DNA of 64,000 nt, taken from assembly GCF_003955735.1 (NCBI RefSeq), contig NZ_CP034464.1, positions 4,340,001 to 4,404,000 on the forward strand, in the 5' to 3' direction. Below are positions 8,995-17,913 of this stretch, piece by piece. Position 1 is the first letter of the stretch. Every line of letters begins with the position of its first letter. This DNA is from Undibacterium parvum (GTDB lineage: Bacteria; Pseudomonadota; Gammaproteobacteria; Burkholderiales; Burkholderiaceae_D). Made by a program: the position numbers and the translations under genes. A model generated the notes under the pieces. It did no database searches, was not told the DNA's origin, and saw only the letters and a program-made list of their open reading frames with translations.

Positions 8995-10635
8995 TCAGGC
9001 GGCCTTGACTACGCGGTTTTTGCCGGTCTTTTTGGCTTCGTACATGGCGGCATCGGCGCGCTTGATGGTAGCGTCTTGGGTTTCGCGTGGTGCACGTAGG
9101 GCAACACCGGCACTAAAGGTGATAAACAGGCGCTGATCATTGGCTGAGAAAAAATGGGTGGTGAGCTCGCGTTGTACCCTGGTCATTGCCATGGCTGCTT
9201 CGTCCAGCGTGGTTTCTGGCATCACGATTAAAAATTCTTCGCCGCCGTAACGCGCGATCACGTCGATAGAGCGCAGCGTCTGTTTGACGATGCGTACCAG
9301 ATGCACCAGCGCCTCATCGCCAGCCGAATGGCCATAGGTATCATTTAGTTTTTTGAAGTTATCTAGGTCGAGCATGGCTGCGCATAGTGGCGTGCCACGA
9401 CGATCGGCGCGATCCGCTTCGCGCTCGAACACATCGTCCAGTCCACGCCGATTTAAGCTGCCGGTGAGTTGGTCTTCTCTGACCAGTTCGCTCATGTGAG
9501 CGAGTTTATCTTCTAGTTCTTTGATTCTGACTTCGGATTCTTTGACTTCTTTTTGCGCCGCAACCATGATGTCGTGCGAGCGCATGGTCTCTATCTGCAC
9601 GGTCTGGGTTTCGTCCAGTATTGCACCGATTAATTGATTAACCTCTCCGGTGTCTCTGGTATTACTGATCTGTTTGGAGTAGTTGGCGATTTTTTCGTGG
9701 TAGGTGCTGGTGCTATTGGTCATTACATCGAGCCTGTCGATGAAGGTCGCCATCATATTCTTGACCGAAGTCTTAGACTCATCGATGCTATGTTTTAAAA
9801 CACCTTGCTTGTAGATAACGTCTTTCAGACTACGCGTTGCCTCTTGCAGCGCTCTATGGTCGATAGGGCCGGCAATGAGGCTTTGTATCACTGCGATTTG
9901 ACCGCTTAGCCAATTATCATCGTCCAGCAGTTCTTTGACGTTTTCTAGTAATAAACCAAAGAGGCGTAGCAAGAGTTCTTGCTGCTCGGCGGTATCGCCA
10001 CTCTTGAGTTCTATCTGAAAACACAGTTGTTTGAGGCGATTGCCGATTTGATTCAGGCTGCCTTCATTTTCTGCCGCTTTGACTGCGCGCCCCAGTGCCT
10101 CGGCTTCTTCTGCCAATTCTGGGTTTGGTTTCAAGAGTGAGGTAAGAGCCAGGCTTAAAGTTCGAAACAGCAAATCCTTGAGTATCTGTGGGCGTTGATC
10201 TGGAAGCGCACCCTCGTCGACCAAGGAGATGCGCGGGGCTGCGACCGGCAAGGGGTCAACTAAGCTGATTCCTGCACTAGCTGGTTTTACATTTACTTTT
10301 TCCGCCAGTTGATTCAAGCCTTTGCTGTAATCTTCCCAGTCGCCGCTATTGATGGCACGGCTAAAACGATGGCCGAAATTGGCGAGTTCGCCTTGCGACT
10401 GTTGCAAACTCTGTGCAAAACCGCTGAGCAGTTTCTCTGCCTCGCTAGGGGCTAAGTCTGTGGCAGTAATGGCGCTGATCGCCTCAGCTTCATCTGGAAC
10501 CCCGGAGATTTCGGTATATAACTTGCGATAGGCTTCAGGGGTAGGGGCGATGCGCTCTATGGCCAAGCGGCGAAACGTTTCTCTGGCGATGTCGGTCGGC
10601 GTTTTAAACGAGGTTTCACTTGGTTTCTTTGACAT
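8995..10635 (-). CDS. Diguanylate cyclase (GGDEF)
   Basis: Makes cyclic-di-GMP from two GTP. The product is 546 residues from ATG 10635, chosen over an upstream TTG because a GGGAAG site precedes it. Residues about 1-330 form a helical N-terminal region with no membrane span, opening PTDIARETFRRLAIERIAP. A coiled-coil linker leads into the C-terminal GGDEF domain. The active site is intact (GGEEF at about 464-468, metal-binding DLDNFK before it). The inhibitory I-site RxxD is present five residues upstream (RSID), so product feedback is likely. It lies 72 bases after the response-regulator gene on the same strand and may share its transcript. The cytoplasmic N-terminal region is the probable sensor; its ligand is unknown. 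Confidence 0.92.
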   Translation of the reverse strand: MSKKPSETSFKTPTDIARETFRRLAIERIAPTPEAYRKLYTEISGVPDEAEAISAITATDLAPSEAEKLLSGFAQSLQQSQGELANFGHRFSRAINSGDWEDYSKGLNQLAEKVNVKPASAGISLVDPLPVAAPRISLVDEGALPDQRPQILKDLLFRTLSLALTSLLKPNPELAEEAEALGRAVKAAENEGSLNQIGNRLKQLCFQIELKSGDTAEQQELLLRLFGLLLENVKELLDDDNWLSGQIAVIQSLIAGPIDHRALQEATRSLKDVIYKQGVLKHSIDESKTSVKNMMATFIDRLDVMTNSTSTYHEKIANYSKQISNTRDTGEVNQLIGAILDETQTVQIETMRSHDIMVAAQKEVKESEVRIKELEDKLAHMSELVREDQLTGSLNRRGLDDVFEREADRADRRGTPLCAAMLDLDNFKKLNDTYGHSAGDEALVHLVRIVKQTLRSIDVIARYGGEEFLIVMPETTLDEAAMAMTRVQRELTTHFFSANDQRLFITFSAGVALRAPRETQDATIKRADAAMYEAKKTGKNRVVKAA

Positions 10636-10707
10636 GGCTGCTTCCCGTCTGATATGGATGCTATTTGATCTCAATGCACTTGAGCAATTCTTGAACGGCT
10701 AACCTGA

Positions 10708-11355
10708 TTATTCAACCAGTTGGCGCTTGATTGCATAGTGGGTCAGTTCTGCATTATGACGTAATTTCATCTTGAGTAATATTCTTGATCGGTACTCGCT
10801 GATGGTCTTGACTGACAAGGACAGTTCTTTGGCAATATCGCTGACAGATTTGCCGGAGGCAATCATGCGTAAAGTTTGGAACTCTCTATCCGACAAAGTC
10901 TTATGGAGTTCGCCCTCGTACTCTTGGGTCAGATTATTCGCCAACTCTTGCGCCAGTGCAGGGCTAATATATTTTAAGCCCGCCGCTACTTGCCGAATCG
11001 CATTGATGATTTCAAGTGCGCTACTTAGTTTGTGCAGATAGCCAGAAGCGCCTGCTTTATGGACGCGCACTGCAAACTGATCTTCTTTGTGTGCGGAGAA
11101 AATAATCACGGCGGTCTGAGGCAATTCGTTCTTAATCTGCTTAAGTACTTCTATGCCACTCTTATCTGCCAGGGATATTTCCAGTATCAGTACTTGATGC
11201 GCCATTTGGCGCGACAAGCGTATTGCTTCCAGCCCTGAGTTGGTCTCGCCAACCACGCGGATGTCGTCGGTACTCGCGAGTATACTTTTTAAACCTTCGC
11301 GTACCACGGCGTGTTCATCGGCGATAAGTACTTTGATTGCTGCATTGTCTGTCAT
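10708..11355 (-). CDS. NarL/FixJ-type response regulator with Glu at the phosphorylation site
   Basis: A 215-residue two-domain regulator: receiver at 1-120 and LuxR-type helix-turn-helix at about 150-210 (LSDREFQTLRMIASGKSVSD, then IAKELSLSVKTISEYRSRIL). The acidic pair (D13, E14) and the conserved Lys (GYLHK) are present. The phospho-acceptor Asp is replaced by Glu59, codon GAA at 11179-11181, in LILEISLADKSG. Glu at this site cannot be phosphorylated normally and often mimics the active state. No histidine kinase is adjacent. It lies directly upstream of the diguanylate cyclase and may control it. Function beyond DNA binding is not assignable. Confidence 0.88.
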   Translation of the reverse strand: MTDNAAIKVLIADEHAVVREGLKSILASTDDIRVVGETNSGLEAIRLSRQMAHQVLILEISLADKSGIEVLKQIKNELPQTAVIIFSAHKEDQFAVRVHKAGASGYLHKLSSALEIINAIRQVAAGLKYISPALAQELANNLTQEYEGELHKTLSDREFQTLRMIASGKSVSDIAKELSLSVKTISEYRSRILLKMKLRHNAELTHYAIKRQLVE

Positions 11356-11478
11356 GCGTATGCCTAAGGTCGAATGCGATAGGAATCGCTAAGAATGTGA
11401 GTTGCTATTTTATAAGGGATGCCGCAGTTGTGGTGTGTAGATAACAAAAAAAATGCCGTACTCCGCTACAATGGGCTA

Positions 11479-12033
11479 ATGAATAAAGCATTTACAAAAG
11501 AAAACGAGCAGTCTGAGGACGACGAGCAAGAAAACGCCGCCCCTGCCATTCCAGCTGGAGCGAAAAATTACATGACGCCCGCTGGACATCTGGCGATGAA
11601 AACCGAGTTTTTGCGACTGATCGATGTGGATAGGCCGGAAGTGGTCAGTATCGTCTCGTGGGCGGCATCGAATGGCGATCGTTCTGAAAATGGTGATTAC
11701 ATTTATGGCAAACGCCGCCTCCGAGAAATTGACAGGCGCTTGCGTTTCCTCAGCAAACGTTTGGATATTGCTGAAGTAGTCGATCCGCGCGTCCATCATG
11801 GTTCGGATCAAGTATTTTTTGGTGCCACCGTGGTCTATGAAAATGGTCTCGGTGAAGAAATTACCGTGACCATCGTCGGTGTCGATGAATTTGATCCGCT
11901 GCGCGGAAAGATCAGCTGGATATCGCCAGTCGCGCGCGCGCTTACCAAAGCTAGAATTGGCGACAGCGTCAGCCTGCATACGCCCTTAGGCATGGATGAA
12001 TTGACCATACTTGATGTGCGCTATCCCGCCTGA
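11479..12033 (+). CDS. greB: Transcription elongation factor GreB
   Basis: GreB enters the RNA polymerase secondary channel and stimulates cleavage of backtracked RNA. The product is 184 residues from ATG 11479. The N-terminal coiled coil carries the acidic tip (ASNGDRSENGDYIYGKRRLR). The C-terminal FKBP-like domain follows (DPRVHHGSDQVFFGATVVYE). A Lys/Glu-rich 25-residue extension precedes the usual GreB start. No Shine-Dalgarno is visible. A -10-like TACAAT at 11467-11472 sits only six bases before the ATG, so the message could be leaderless. The gene is divergent from the response regulator. Confidence 0.93.
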   Translation: MNKAFTKENEQSEDDEQENAAPAIPAGAKNYMTPAGHLAMKTEFLRLIDVDRPEVVSIVSWAASNGDRSENGDYIYGKRRLREIDRRLRFLSKRLDIAEVVDPRVHHGSDQVFFGATVVYENGLGEEITVTIVGVDEFDPLRGKISWISPVARALTKARIGDSVSLHTPLGMDELTILDVRYPA

Positions 12034-12081
12034 TTATTTTGCTTTAGCCCAATAGAATTCGTATTAAATTTTCGGAAAATT

Positions 12082-13440
12082 ATGAGTCTCGTTTATTCGC
12101 AATTAAATCATTCACTACGTATCCCGCTTGCAGCAGAAATCCACTCCCGCCCATCATTGCGTTTGCGTGCCCCCGAGGCGATCACCCATTTGGCCGTGTA
12201 TTCCAAAGATGATGACAAATTTGGACAGGATAATCTAGGTCGGCAATTGGCGATCCTGGGGGCATTTTGTGGCTATTTCGGAGTCGCCAGTCCCGCTGGC
12301 GAGGCGAAGTATTTTTTTCACGACTTCGGACGTTTTCGTCTGAAGTGGGAATGTCACACCGAGTTTGCTACTTTCACCTTTGTCGAGAATGAGAATGGTG
12401 AGGATGTCACTGAGCATGGTGTTAGCGAGGCCTTTCTAAGGGTGCCAGTGAAGCATCTGCCGCAACAATGGTTGCTTGATTTAAAGGGCACCATCATGGT
12501 GGCCGCCCACGTGGTATTGATACCGGCACAGGGCGGGCACGCGAACACAATAGAGAGCATCAACGCGACTTTCCCAGGTAGCGTTTTGGTCGGTAGCGGT
12601 GTCTTGCAGCGCGGTGAGGTTTGGACTGATTTCTTGATACACCCTGATGGTTTTAGCCGATTTGTCGTCAAAGATCTGGATTTCCTGGATCAGCAGGCAG
12701 GGCGCATAGTTCAGCGTTTACTGGAGATCGAAACCTATCGAATGATGGCCTTGTTAGGCCTGCCATACGCGCAAAAATCTGCGCCTATTTTGTCTGTCAT
12801 CGAAGATGAGTTAGTCAGCTTGACTGCGGACATGACAATGGGCGCGCCGTCGTCGGCGCATGTTGCAGCCAGCGATGAAGCCGATACTGAGCAAGTGCTG
12901 TTGCGCCAAATCATCGATCTGGCAGCGCGCACCGAGCGGCTTTCTACTGAAAACAGTTATCGTTTCTCTGCCTCTAAGGCTTATTTTCGGCTGGTGCAAT
13001 CGCGTATCGAGGAATTAAGGGAAAGTCGCATTGAGGGCATTCCCACCATAGAAGAATTTATGGATAGGCGACTGGCTCCGGCGATGAATACCTGTGAGGC
13101 GATTTTACGACGTCAAGTCACTTTGGCCGATAGGATTGCGCACACCAATGATTTATTGCGTACCAGGGTAGGAATAGTGCAAGAGCAGCAGAATAGACGG
13201 ATTTTGCAATCGATGAACGCGCGTGCTGCACAACAACTGCGGCTACAGCAAGCGGTTGAGGGTTTGTCGGTCGCTGCCATTACTTACTATGTCGCCGGCT
13301 TATTTAGTTATTTAGGTAAAGCGGTCAAGGCGATAGGTGTGCAAATTAACCCTGATCTGGTGACGGGTTTATTAATACCTGTCATTGCGACTGCGGTTTG
13401 GCTGGGATTGCGGCGCATGCATCGTAGCTTAAGTCATTGA
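12082..13440 (+). CDS. DUF3422 family membrane-anchored protein
   Basis: A 452-residue protein of the DUF3422 family, common in alpha- and beta-proteobacteria and of unknown function. The N-terminal signature LAAEIHSRPSLRLRAPEAI is present. The middle is mixed alpha/beta, and residues about 270-400 are helical. Two hydrophobic segments lie at the C-terminus (about 395-417 and 428-444: VAAITYYVAGLFSYLGKAV and VTGLLIPVIATAVWLGLRR). Most of the chain is therefore soluble and tethered by a C-terminal hairpin, a layout that recalls CorA-like channels but without their signature GMN. It follows greB by 48 bases and may be co-transcribed. Confidence 0.85.
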   Translation: MSLVYSQLNHSLRIPLAAEIHSRPSLRLRAPEAITHLAVYSKDDDKFGQDNLGRQLAILGAFCGYFGVASPAGEAKYFFHDFGRFRLKWECHTEFATFTFVENENGEDVTEHGVSEAFLRVPVKHLPQQWLLDLKGTIMVAAHVVLIPAQGGHANTIESINATFPGSVLVGSGVLQRGEVWTDFLIHPDGFSRFVVKDLDFLDQQAGRIVQRLLEIETYRMMALLGLPYAQKSAPILSVIEDELVSLTADMTMGAPSSAHVAASDEADTEQVLLRQIIDLAARTERLSTENSYRFSASKAYFRLVQSRIEELRESRIEGIPTIEEFMDRRLAPAMNTCEAILRRQVTLADRIAHTNDLLRTRVGIVQEQQNRRILQSMNARAAQQLRLQQAVEGLSVAAITYYVAGLFSYLGKAVKAIGVQINPDLVTGLLIPVIATAVWLGLRRMHRSLSH

Positions 13441-13453
13441 GGGTGTGAGTTTG

Positions 13454-13488
13454 CCAGAGTTTCAGCGTAGTGTTTGGTGAAGCTCTGG
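13454..13488. terminator. Stem-loop between convergent DUF3422 and spoT genes
   Basis: CCAGAGTTTCA and TGAAGCTCTGG can pair with one bulge around a 13-base loop. It lies between two convergent genes. No U-run follows on either strand, so it is only a possible bidirectional terminator. Confidence 0.4.
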
Positions 13489-13518
13489 GGCATCTAATCT
13501 GTCGAGAATAATCGTTGG

Positions 13519-15801
13519 CTAACCGTGTTCGCGCCAAATTTTACTTACGCCACTTAAATGTTTGACGTTACGCATGAGTCGCGCCAGATGCGTGCGGTCT
13601 TCTATCTGTATCGTGAAATGGATATTCGTGATGTCATTGGCTTGCCCATCTTCTATGCTGACATGACTGATGTTGGCATCGGACTCACCAATTTCTGCGG
13701 CGATGCGGGCTAAGGCACCGCGTTCATTGTTGGTCATCGCGGTGATGCGGCAATCAAAACGGCGGTTTAAATCGTCACCCCAATTGACGTCTATCCAACG
13801 GTCCGGTTCTTTCACTTGAAGGCGCTTGGCGTTGTCACAATAATCGGTGTGCACCACCAAACCTTGATCGCGCTTGAGTTGGCCGACGATGCCGTCTCCA
13901 GGTATCGGCAAGCAGCAACTGGCTAGTTGCACCGAGACGCCTTCGCTACCATAGATAATGACGGGCTCAGGCTTGCTTGATTTTTCACCTTCAAATTCCT
14001 GGAAGGGGATAGAGGGTGAATCATCTTCGACTAAATCGAGGATGTGACGTGCCACCAGTGCCGCCATGCGTTTGCCGATACCGATGTCGGTATGAATCTC
14101 TTCCAGCGTCTTGGCGCTCGATTCATTGAGCAACTTATCCACGAGCGAAGCGGGAAGCTCAGGATTAAGATGCACCGCCATCAAGGCTTGCGCCAATAAT
14201 TGCTTACCTAATTCTGTCGATTCGTTGAGGCTAATTGTGCGTAAATAATGTCGAATCGCGGAGCGCGCCTTGCCGGTTCTGACATAGGTCAGCCAATTTG
14301 GCGTTGGATGCGAATTGGGCGAGGTAATAATCTCAATAATGTCGCCATTTTTTAGTTCGGAACGCAGCGGAACTGGGTCGTTGTTGATACGGGTAGCGAT
14401 GGCCTGATCACCGATATCGGTATGAATATTATAAGCAAAGTCGAGCGCGGTGGCGCCACGGGGTAAAGCAATAATTTTTGATTTTGGCGTAAACACGTAA
14501 ACCGAATCGGGGAATAGATCGATTTTTACATGTTCTAAAAATTCTGCAGAGTCGCCGGTTTGCTTTTGGATATCGAGTAAAGACTGTAGCCAGGCATGCG
14601 TGCGTTGTTGCAAATCCGTTAAACTATCATCTTCATTTTTATACAACCAATGCGCTGCCACGCCCGATTCTGCCACATGATGCATGTCTTGCGTGCGGAT
14701 CTGAAACTCTACCGGCGTGCCATAAGGGCCAATTAAGGTGGTATGCAGCGACTGGTAACCATTGCTCTTAGGGATAGCGATGTAATCTTTGAACTTGCCT
14801 GGCATGGGCTTATACAACGCATGCAAAGTGCCAAGGGCAAAATAACTGTTGGGAAAACTGCTAACAACCACACGGAAACCATATACGTCGAGAACTTGTG
14901 AAAAACTCAGGCGCTTGTCGGCCATTTTCCTATAAATGCCGTATAGGGTTTTTTCGCGACCATACACTTCGGCAGTTAAACCAGCGCTACTCAAAGCGGC
15001 TTTGACCGCATCCATGATCTTATTCACCACTTCGCGCCGGTTGCCGCGCGCTGCTTTTACCGCTTTGGCTAAGGTTTTGTAGCGTAGAGGGTAAATGTGG
15101 GCAAAAGCTAAATCTTGCAATTCGCGATAAATATTATTCAGACCCAGGCGGTGTGCAATGGGCACATACACTTCCATGGTTTCGCGCGAGATACGTCTTT
15201 GCTTTTCTGCTGACATCACACCCAAGGTGCGCATATTGTGCAGGCGATCAGCCAGCTTAACCAGAATAACGCGCACATCGCGCGCCATGGCCAGCAGCAT
15301 TTTCCTGAAATTTTCAGCCTGTGCTTCTATCTGGCTTTGAAATTCTATCTTTTCAAGTTTTGATAATCCATCCACCAGCGCTGCCACTGGCGCGCCAAAA
15401 CGCTCGATCAATTCTTCTTTTTTGACATCCTGATCTTCCATGACGTCGTGCAAGAGGGCTGCCATGATGGCTTGTACATCCAATTTCCATTCGGCGCATA
15501 TTTCTGCGACTGCGATAGGGTGAGAGATGTAGGGTTCGCCAGATCGGCGTACTTGACCAAGATGCATTTCATCAGAAAAGCGATAAGCTTCCTTGACTAA
15601 TTTTAAGTCGGCAGCACTGAGGTATTCGGAAAGTTGCTTGGTGAGGTCGGTGATGGAGGCTGAGCCTGTCACTGCAGGGCGTGAAGATGTATCAACGACG
15701 GTATGACTTGTAACGGCTAGTTTTTTTTTCGGTGTGAGCAGATGCGCTGCCGATTTATCGGAAGCGGCCGGAATAGAGGAAGAGTTGTCTGTAAGATTCA
15801 T
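13519..15801 (-). CDS. spoT: Bifunctional (p)ppGpp synthetase/hydrolase (SpoT/Rel)
   Basis: Makes and degrades the stringent-response alarmones. The product is 760 residues from ATG 15801. Domains in order: HD hydrolase at about 65-215 with the catalytic pair H118-D119 in ALLHDVMED; synthetase at about 270-400 with YGREKTLYGIYRKM and the KFKDY segment of the hydrolase-competent type; TGS at about 425-490 (VFTPKSKIIALPRGATALDF); zinc-finger-like and ACT domains at the C-terminus. An intact HD site plus intact synthetase motifs mean both activities are likely. It is the third gene of gmk-rpoZ-spoT, the standard order in proteobacteria. Confidence 0.96.
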   Translation of the reverse strand: MNLTDNSSSIPAASDKSAAHLLTPKKKLAVTSHTVVDTSSRPAVTGSASITDLTKQLSEYLSAADLKLVKEAYRFSDEMHLGQVRRSGEPYISHPIAVAEICAEWKLDVQAIMAALLHDVMEDQDVKKEELIERFGAPVAALVDGLSKLEKIEFQSQIEAQAENFRKMLLAMARDVRVILVKLADRLHNMRTLGVMSAEKQRRISRETMEVYVPIAHRLGLNNIYRELQDLAFAHIYPLRYKTLAKAVKAARGNRREVVNKIMDAVKAALSSAGLTAEVYGREKTLYGIYRKMADKRLSFSQVLDVYGFRVVVSSFPNSYFALGTLHALYKPMPGKFKDYIAIPKSNGYQSLHTTLIGPYGTPVEFQIRTQDMHHVAESGVAAHWLYKNEDDSLTDLQQRTHAWLQSLLDIQKQTGDSAEFLEHVKIDLFPDSVYVFTPKSKIIALPRGATALDFAYNIHTDIGDQAIATRINNDPVPLRSELKNGDIIEIITSPNSHPTPNWLTYVRTGKARSAIRHYLRTISLNESTELGKQLLAQALMAVHLNPELPASLVDKLLNESSAKTLEEIHTDIGIGKRMAALVARHILDLVEDDSPSIPFQEFEGEKSSKPEPVIIYGSEGVSVQLASCCLPIPGDGIVGQLKRDQGLVVHTDYCDNAKRLQVKEPDRWIDVNWGDDLNRRFDCRITAMTNNERGALARIAAEIGESDANISHVSIEDGQANDITNIHFTIQIEDRTHLARLMRNVKHLSGVSKIWREHG

Positions 15802-15845
15802 TCTGTCTAATCCCAAGCCGATTCACGATCGTGATGCTAAATAGC

Positions 15846-16049
15846 TTAAAACGGCACTTTTTTCAGCATCTCGATACCAACTTTGCCTTCAGCGATTTCA
15901 CGCAGGGCAACAACTGTCGGTTTATCTTTAGATTCGATTTTAGGTGTGTGACCTTGCAATAACTGGCGCGCGCGATAAGTTGCGCACAAAGTCAGTTGAA
16001 AGCGATTAGGGATGTTTTTCAGAGCATCTTCAATTGTGATACGTGCCAT
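15846..16049 (-). CDS. rpoZ: RNA polymerase omega subunit
   Basis: Omega helps assembly of the beta' subunit and forms part of a ppGpp site on the polymerase. The product is 67 residues, normal length for beta-proteobacteria, with the family start [19 protein letters not shown], then [13 protein letters not shown] and [14 protein letters not shown]. It lies nine bases after gmk and 44 before spoT, so the ppGpp target and ppGpp enzyme are co-transcribed. Confidence 0.97.
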   Translation of the reverse strand: MARITIEDALKNIPNRFQLTLCATYRARQLLQGHTPKIESKDKPTVVALREIAEGKVGIEMLKKVPF

Positions 16050-16058
16050 AGTGGCTCC

Positions 16059-16706
16059 TTAAATGATGGGGTTGGCATGGATGCCCAGTTGGGCAAACAG
16101 CGCTGTATTGCGCGACGCTTGCTGCGCGAAGCGGCAGCGGGTGGCCTTAACAATTGCATTTAATTCTGACAATGCAAGCGCAAATTCTTGGTTGATAATA
16201 ACATATTCGAACTCAGACGCGTGCGCGATTTCGCCTCCAGCAGCTAAAATTCGTCGGGTAATCACGTTTGGTTCGTCTTGTCCACGCTTTTTTAAGCGGT
16301 CTTCCAAGGCAGCAATCGATGGTGGTAATATAAAAATACCAACTGCACCAGGGAAGCGTTTTTTTACTTGTTGCGAGCCTTGCCAGTCGATTTCCAAAAG
16401 GATGTCGGTGCCAGCGGCCATTTGTTGCTCAATTAAAATTCTGGAAGTTCCGTAGTAATTGCCGTGCACTTCCGCTGATTCTAAAAATTCGCCCTGCGCT
16501 CTACGCTCTAAAAAGTTTTCGACCGTGGTGAAATGATATTCGCGTCCATTCACTTCGCCCGGGCGCGGATCTCTGGTTGTGAAGGAAATCGATAATTTGA
16601 TCGCCGGCTCTTGCTGCAGCAGGGCGTTGACTAGCGTCGATTTTCCTGCGCCAGAAGGTGCGGCAACTAAAAATAGGCTGCCGGCTGTGGTGGGGTTTGC
16701 TTGCAT
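16059..16706 (-). CDS. gmk: Guanylate kinase
   Basis: Phosphorylates GMP to GDP with ATP. The product is 215 residues. P-loop APSGAGKST lies at 16-24. The GMP-binding segment includes [20 protein letters not shown] and [30 protein letters not shown] and the lid RLKKRGQDE follow. It heads gmk-rpoZ-spoT, and a gap of 130 bases separates it from yicC upstream. Confidence 0.97.
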   Translation of the reverse strand: MQANPTTAGSLFLVAAPSGAGKSTLVNALLQQEPAIKLSISFTTRDPRPGEVNGREYHFTTVENFLERRAQGEFLESAEVHGNYYGTSRILIEQQMAAGTDILLEIDWQGSQQVKKRFPGAVGIFILPPSIAALEDRLKKRGQDEPNVITRRILAAGGEIAHASEFEYVIINQEFALALSELNAIVKATRCRFAQQASRNTALFAQLGIHANPII

Positions 16707-16798
16707 AGTGGCCTCAGCTTAAAAATGTAAACGTTTTATCGATTAATGGGGGGTATCCTAATAAACCACCCCGTTTGCGCAATCATTTCGTGCGGTGT

Positions 16799-16821
16799 AA
16801 AAATATACTGGCGGCAGTATA
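16799..16821 (-). terminator. Intrinsic terminator after yicC
   Basis: Perfect 7-bp stem TATACTG/CAGTATA with a four-base loop. On the minus strand it is followed by TTTTT. It lies 15 bases beyond the yicC stop. Confidence 0.8.
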
Positions 16822-16836
16822 AAGAAAGACCCGGGC

Positions 16837-17754
16837 TTATTCAAGATTCTGTACTTGCTCACGCATTTGTTCTATCAGCAACTTTAACTCCATAGAGGCA
16901 TCAGCTAACTCTTTAATGGAGGCTTTTGCTCCCAGAGTATTGGCTTCTCGATTTAATTCTTGCATCATAAAATCGAGTCGCTTGCCGACTTGTCCGCCCG
17001 TTTTAAGAATATGCCGGGTTTCTGTTAAGTGCGCAGAAAGGCGTGCTAATTCTTCGGTGACGTCGATACGTATCCCATACATAGTGACTTCTTGGCGTAT
17101 CCGGTCTAGTGCCTCGTCGCGGGTAACTACCTGCGCCGCATTGGTCGGTGCGCTTTTTAAGGCAAAACCTAGCGCTTCTTCTAAGCGGGCAGTGGCTTTC
17201 TCTTGAAATTGTTGGACTATTTTTGGCATTAAGGGGCTAATGCGCGCAACAATTTTTTCCATGCCATCGACGCGGCTAAGCAGCGCCAATTCTAATGCCG
17301 CGCCTTCGCGTTCGCGACTAAGGATAAACGCTGTCAGTGTCGATTCTATGGTCGCGATAATTGCCGCTTGCAGTGTGTCAACATTAACTTCAGCTTCCTC
17401 GATCAAGCCGGGCCAGCGTAAAATTTCGTAACTGCTCAGCGGTGCAGCATCCGGAAAGCGCGCATTGATGGCGGCCTGAAAATCAGCAATTTGATTGATT
17501 ACTAAGGAATTGAGTGCTTTACCGGCCGCAGTATTGATATTTTTTCCAAAACTGAAGCGACATTCTACTTTTCCACGTTGCAGCTTGCGGGCAATCGCGT
17601 CCCTGAACATCGGTTCCACGGCGCGGAAATCGTCGTTAATCCGGAATTGCAAGTCGAGAAAACGCGAGTTGACACTCTTGATTTCTATCGTAATGGTGCC
17701 CGCATCATTCTCTTTGGTGCTGGTTGCATAACCAGTCATGCTATAAATGCTCAA
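16837..17754 (-). CDS. yicC: YicC family endoribonuclease
   Basis: YicC-family proteins are small-RNA-associated endoribonucleases; in E. coli YicC affects RyhB stability. The product is 305 residues, close to the usual 290. The N-terminal YicC_N signature is MTGYATSTKENDAGTITIEI, followed by IKSVNSRFLDLQFRI. The C-terminal DUF1732 domain ends with GKRLDFMMQELNREANTLG and KASIKELADASMELK. It is separated from gmk by its own terminator and divergent from the kinase gene. Confidence 0.93.
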   Translation of the reverse strand: MSIYSMTGYATSTKENDAGTITIEIKSVNSRFLDLQFRINDDFRAVEPMFRDAIARKLQRGKVECRFSFGKNINTAAGKALNSLVINQIADFQAAINARFPDAAPLSSYEILRWPGLIEEAEVNVDTLQAAIIATIESTLTAFILSREREGAALELALLSRVDGMEKIVARISPLMPKIVQQFQEKATARLEEALGFALKSAPTNAAQVVTRDEALDRIRQEVTMYGIRIDVTEELARLSAHLTETRHILKTGGQVGKRLDFMMQELNREANTLGAKASIKELADASMELKLLIEQMREQVQNLE

Positions 17755-17833
17755 TTGTTTTCCTTGGTATGCTGTTACGATAGGGGAAATTATTTGTGAT
17801 TTAACGAAATAATTGAATAAACCCCGGTTTTGG

Positions 17834-17889
17834 TGAGGATTGGTCTTAGCGAGACTTTACAAAAACAAGAATAATCAACACAATCCTCA
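17834..17889. promoter_or_regulatory. Inverted repeat upstream of kinase gene
   Basis: Perfect 9-bp arms TGAGGATTG (17834-17842) and CAATCCTCA (17881-17889), separated by 38 bases, ending 24 bases before the kinase start. This could be a two-site operator or a weak leader stem. No protein is assigned to it. Confidence 0.35.
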
Positions 17890-17913
17890 TAAATTTGATG
17901 GATATAGGAAGAT

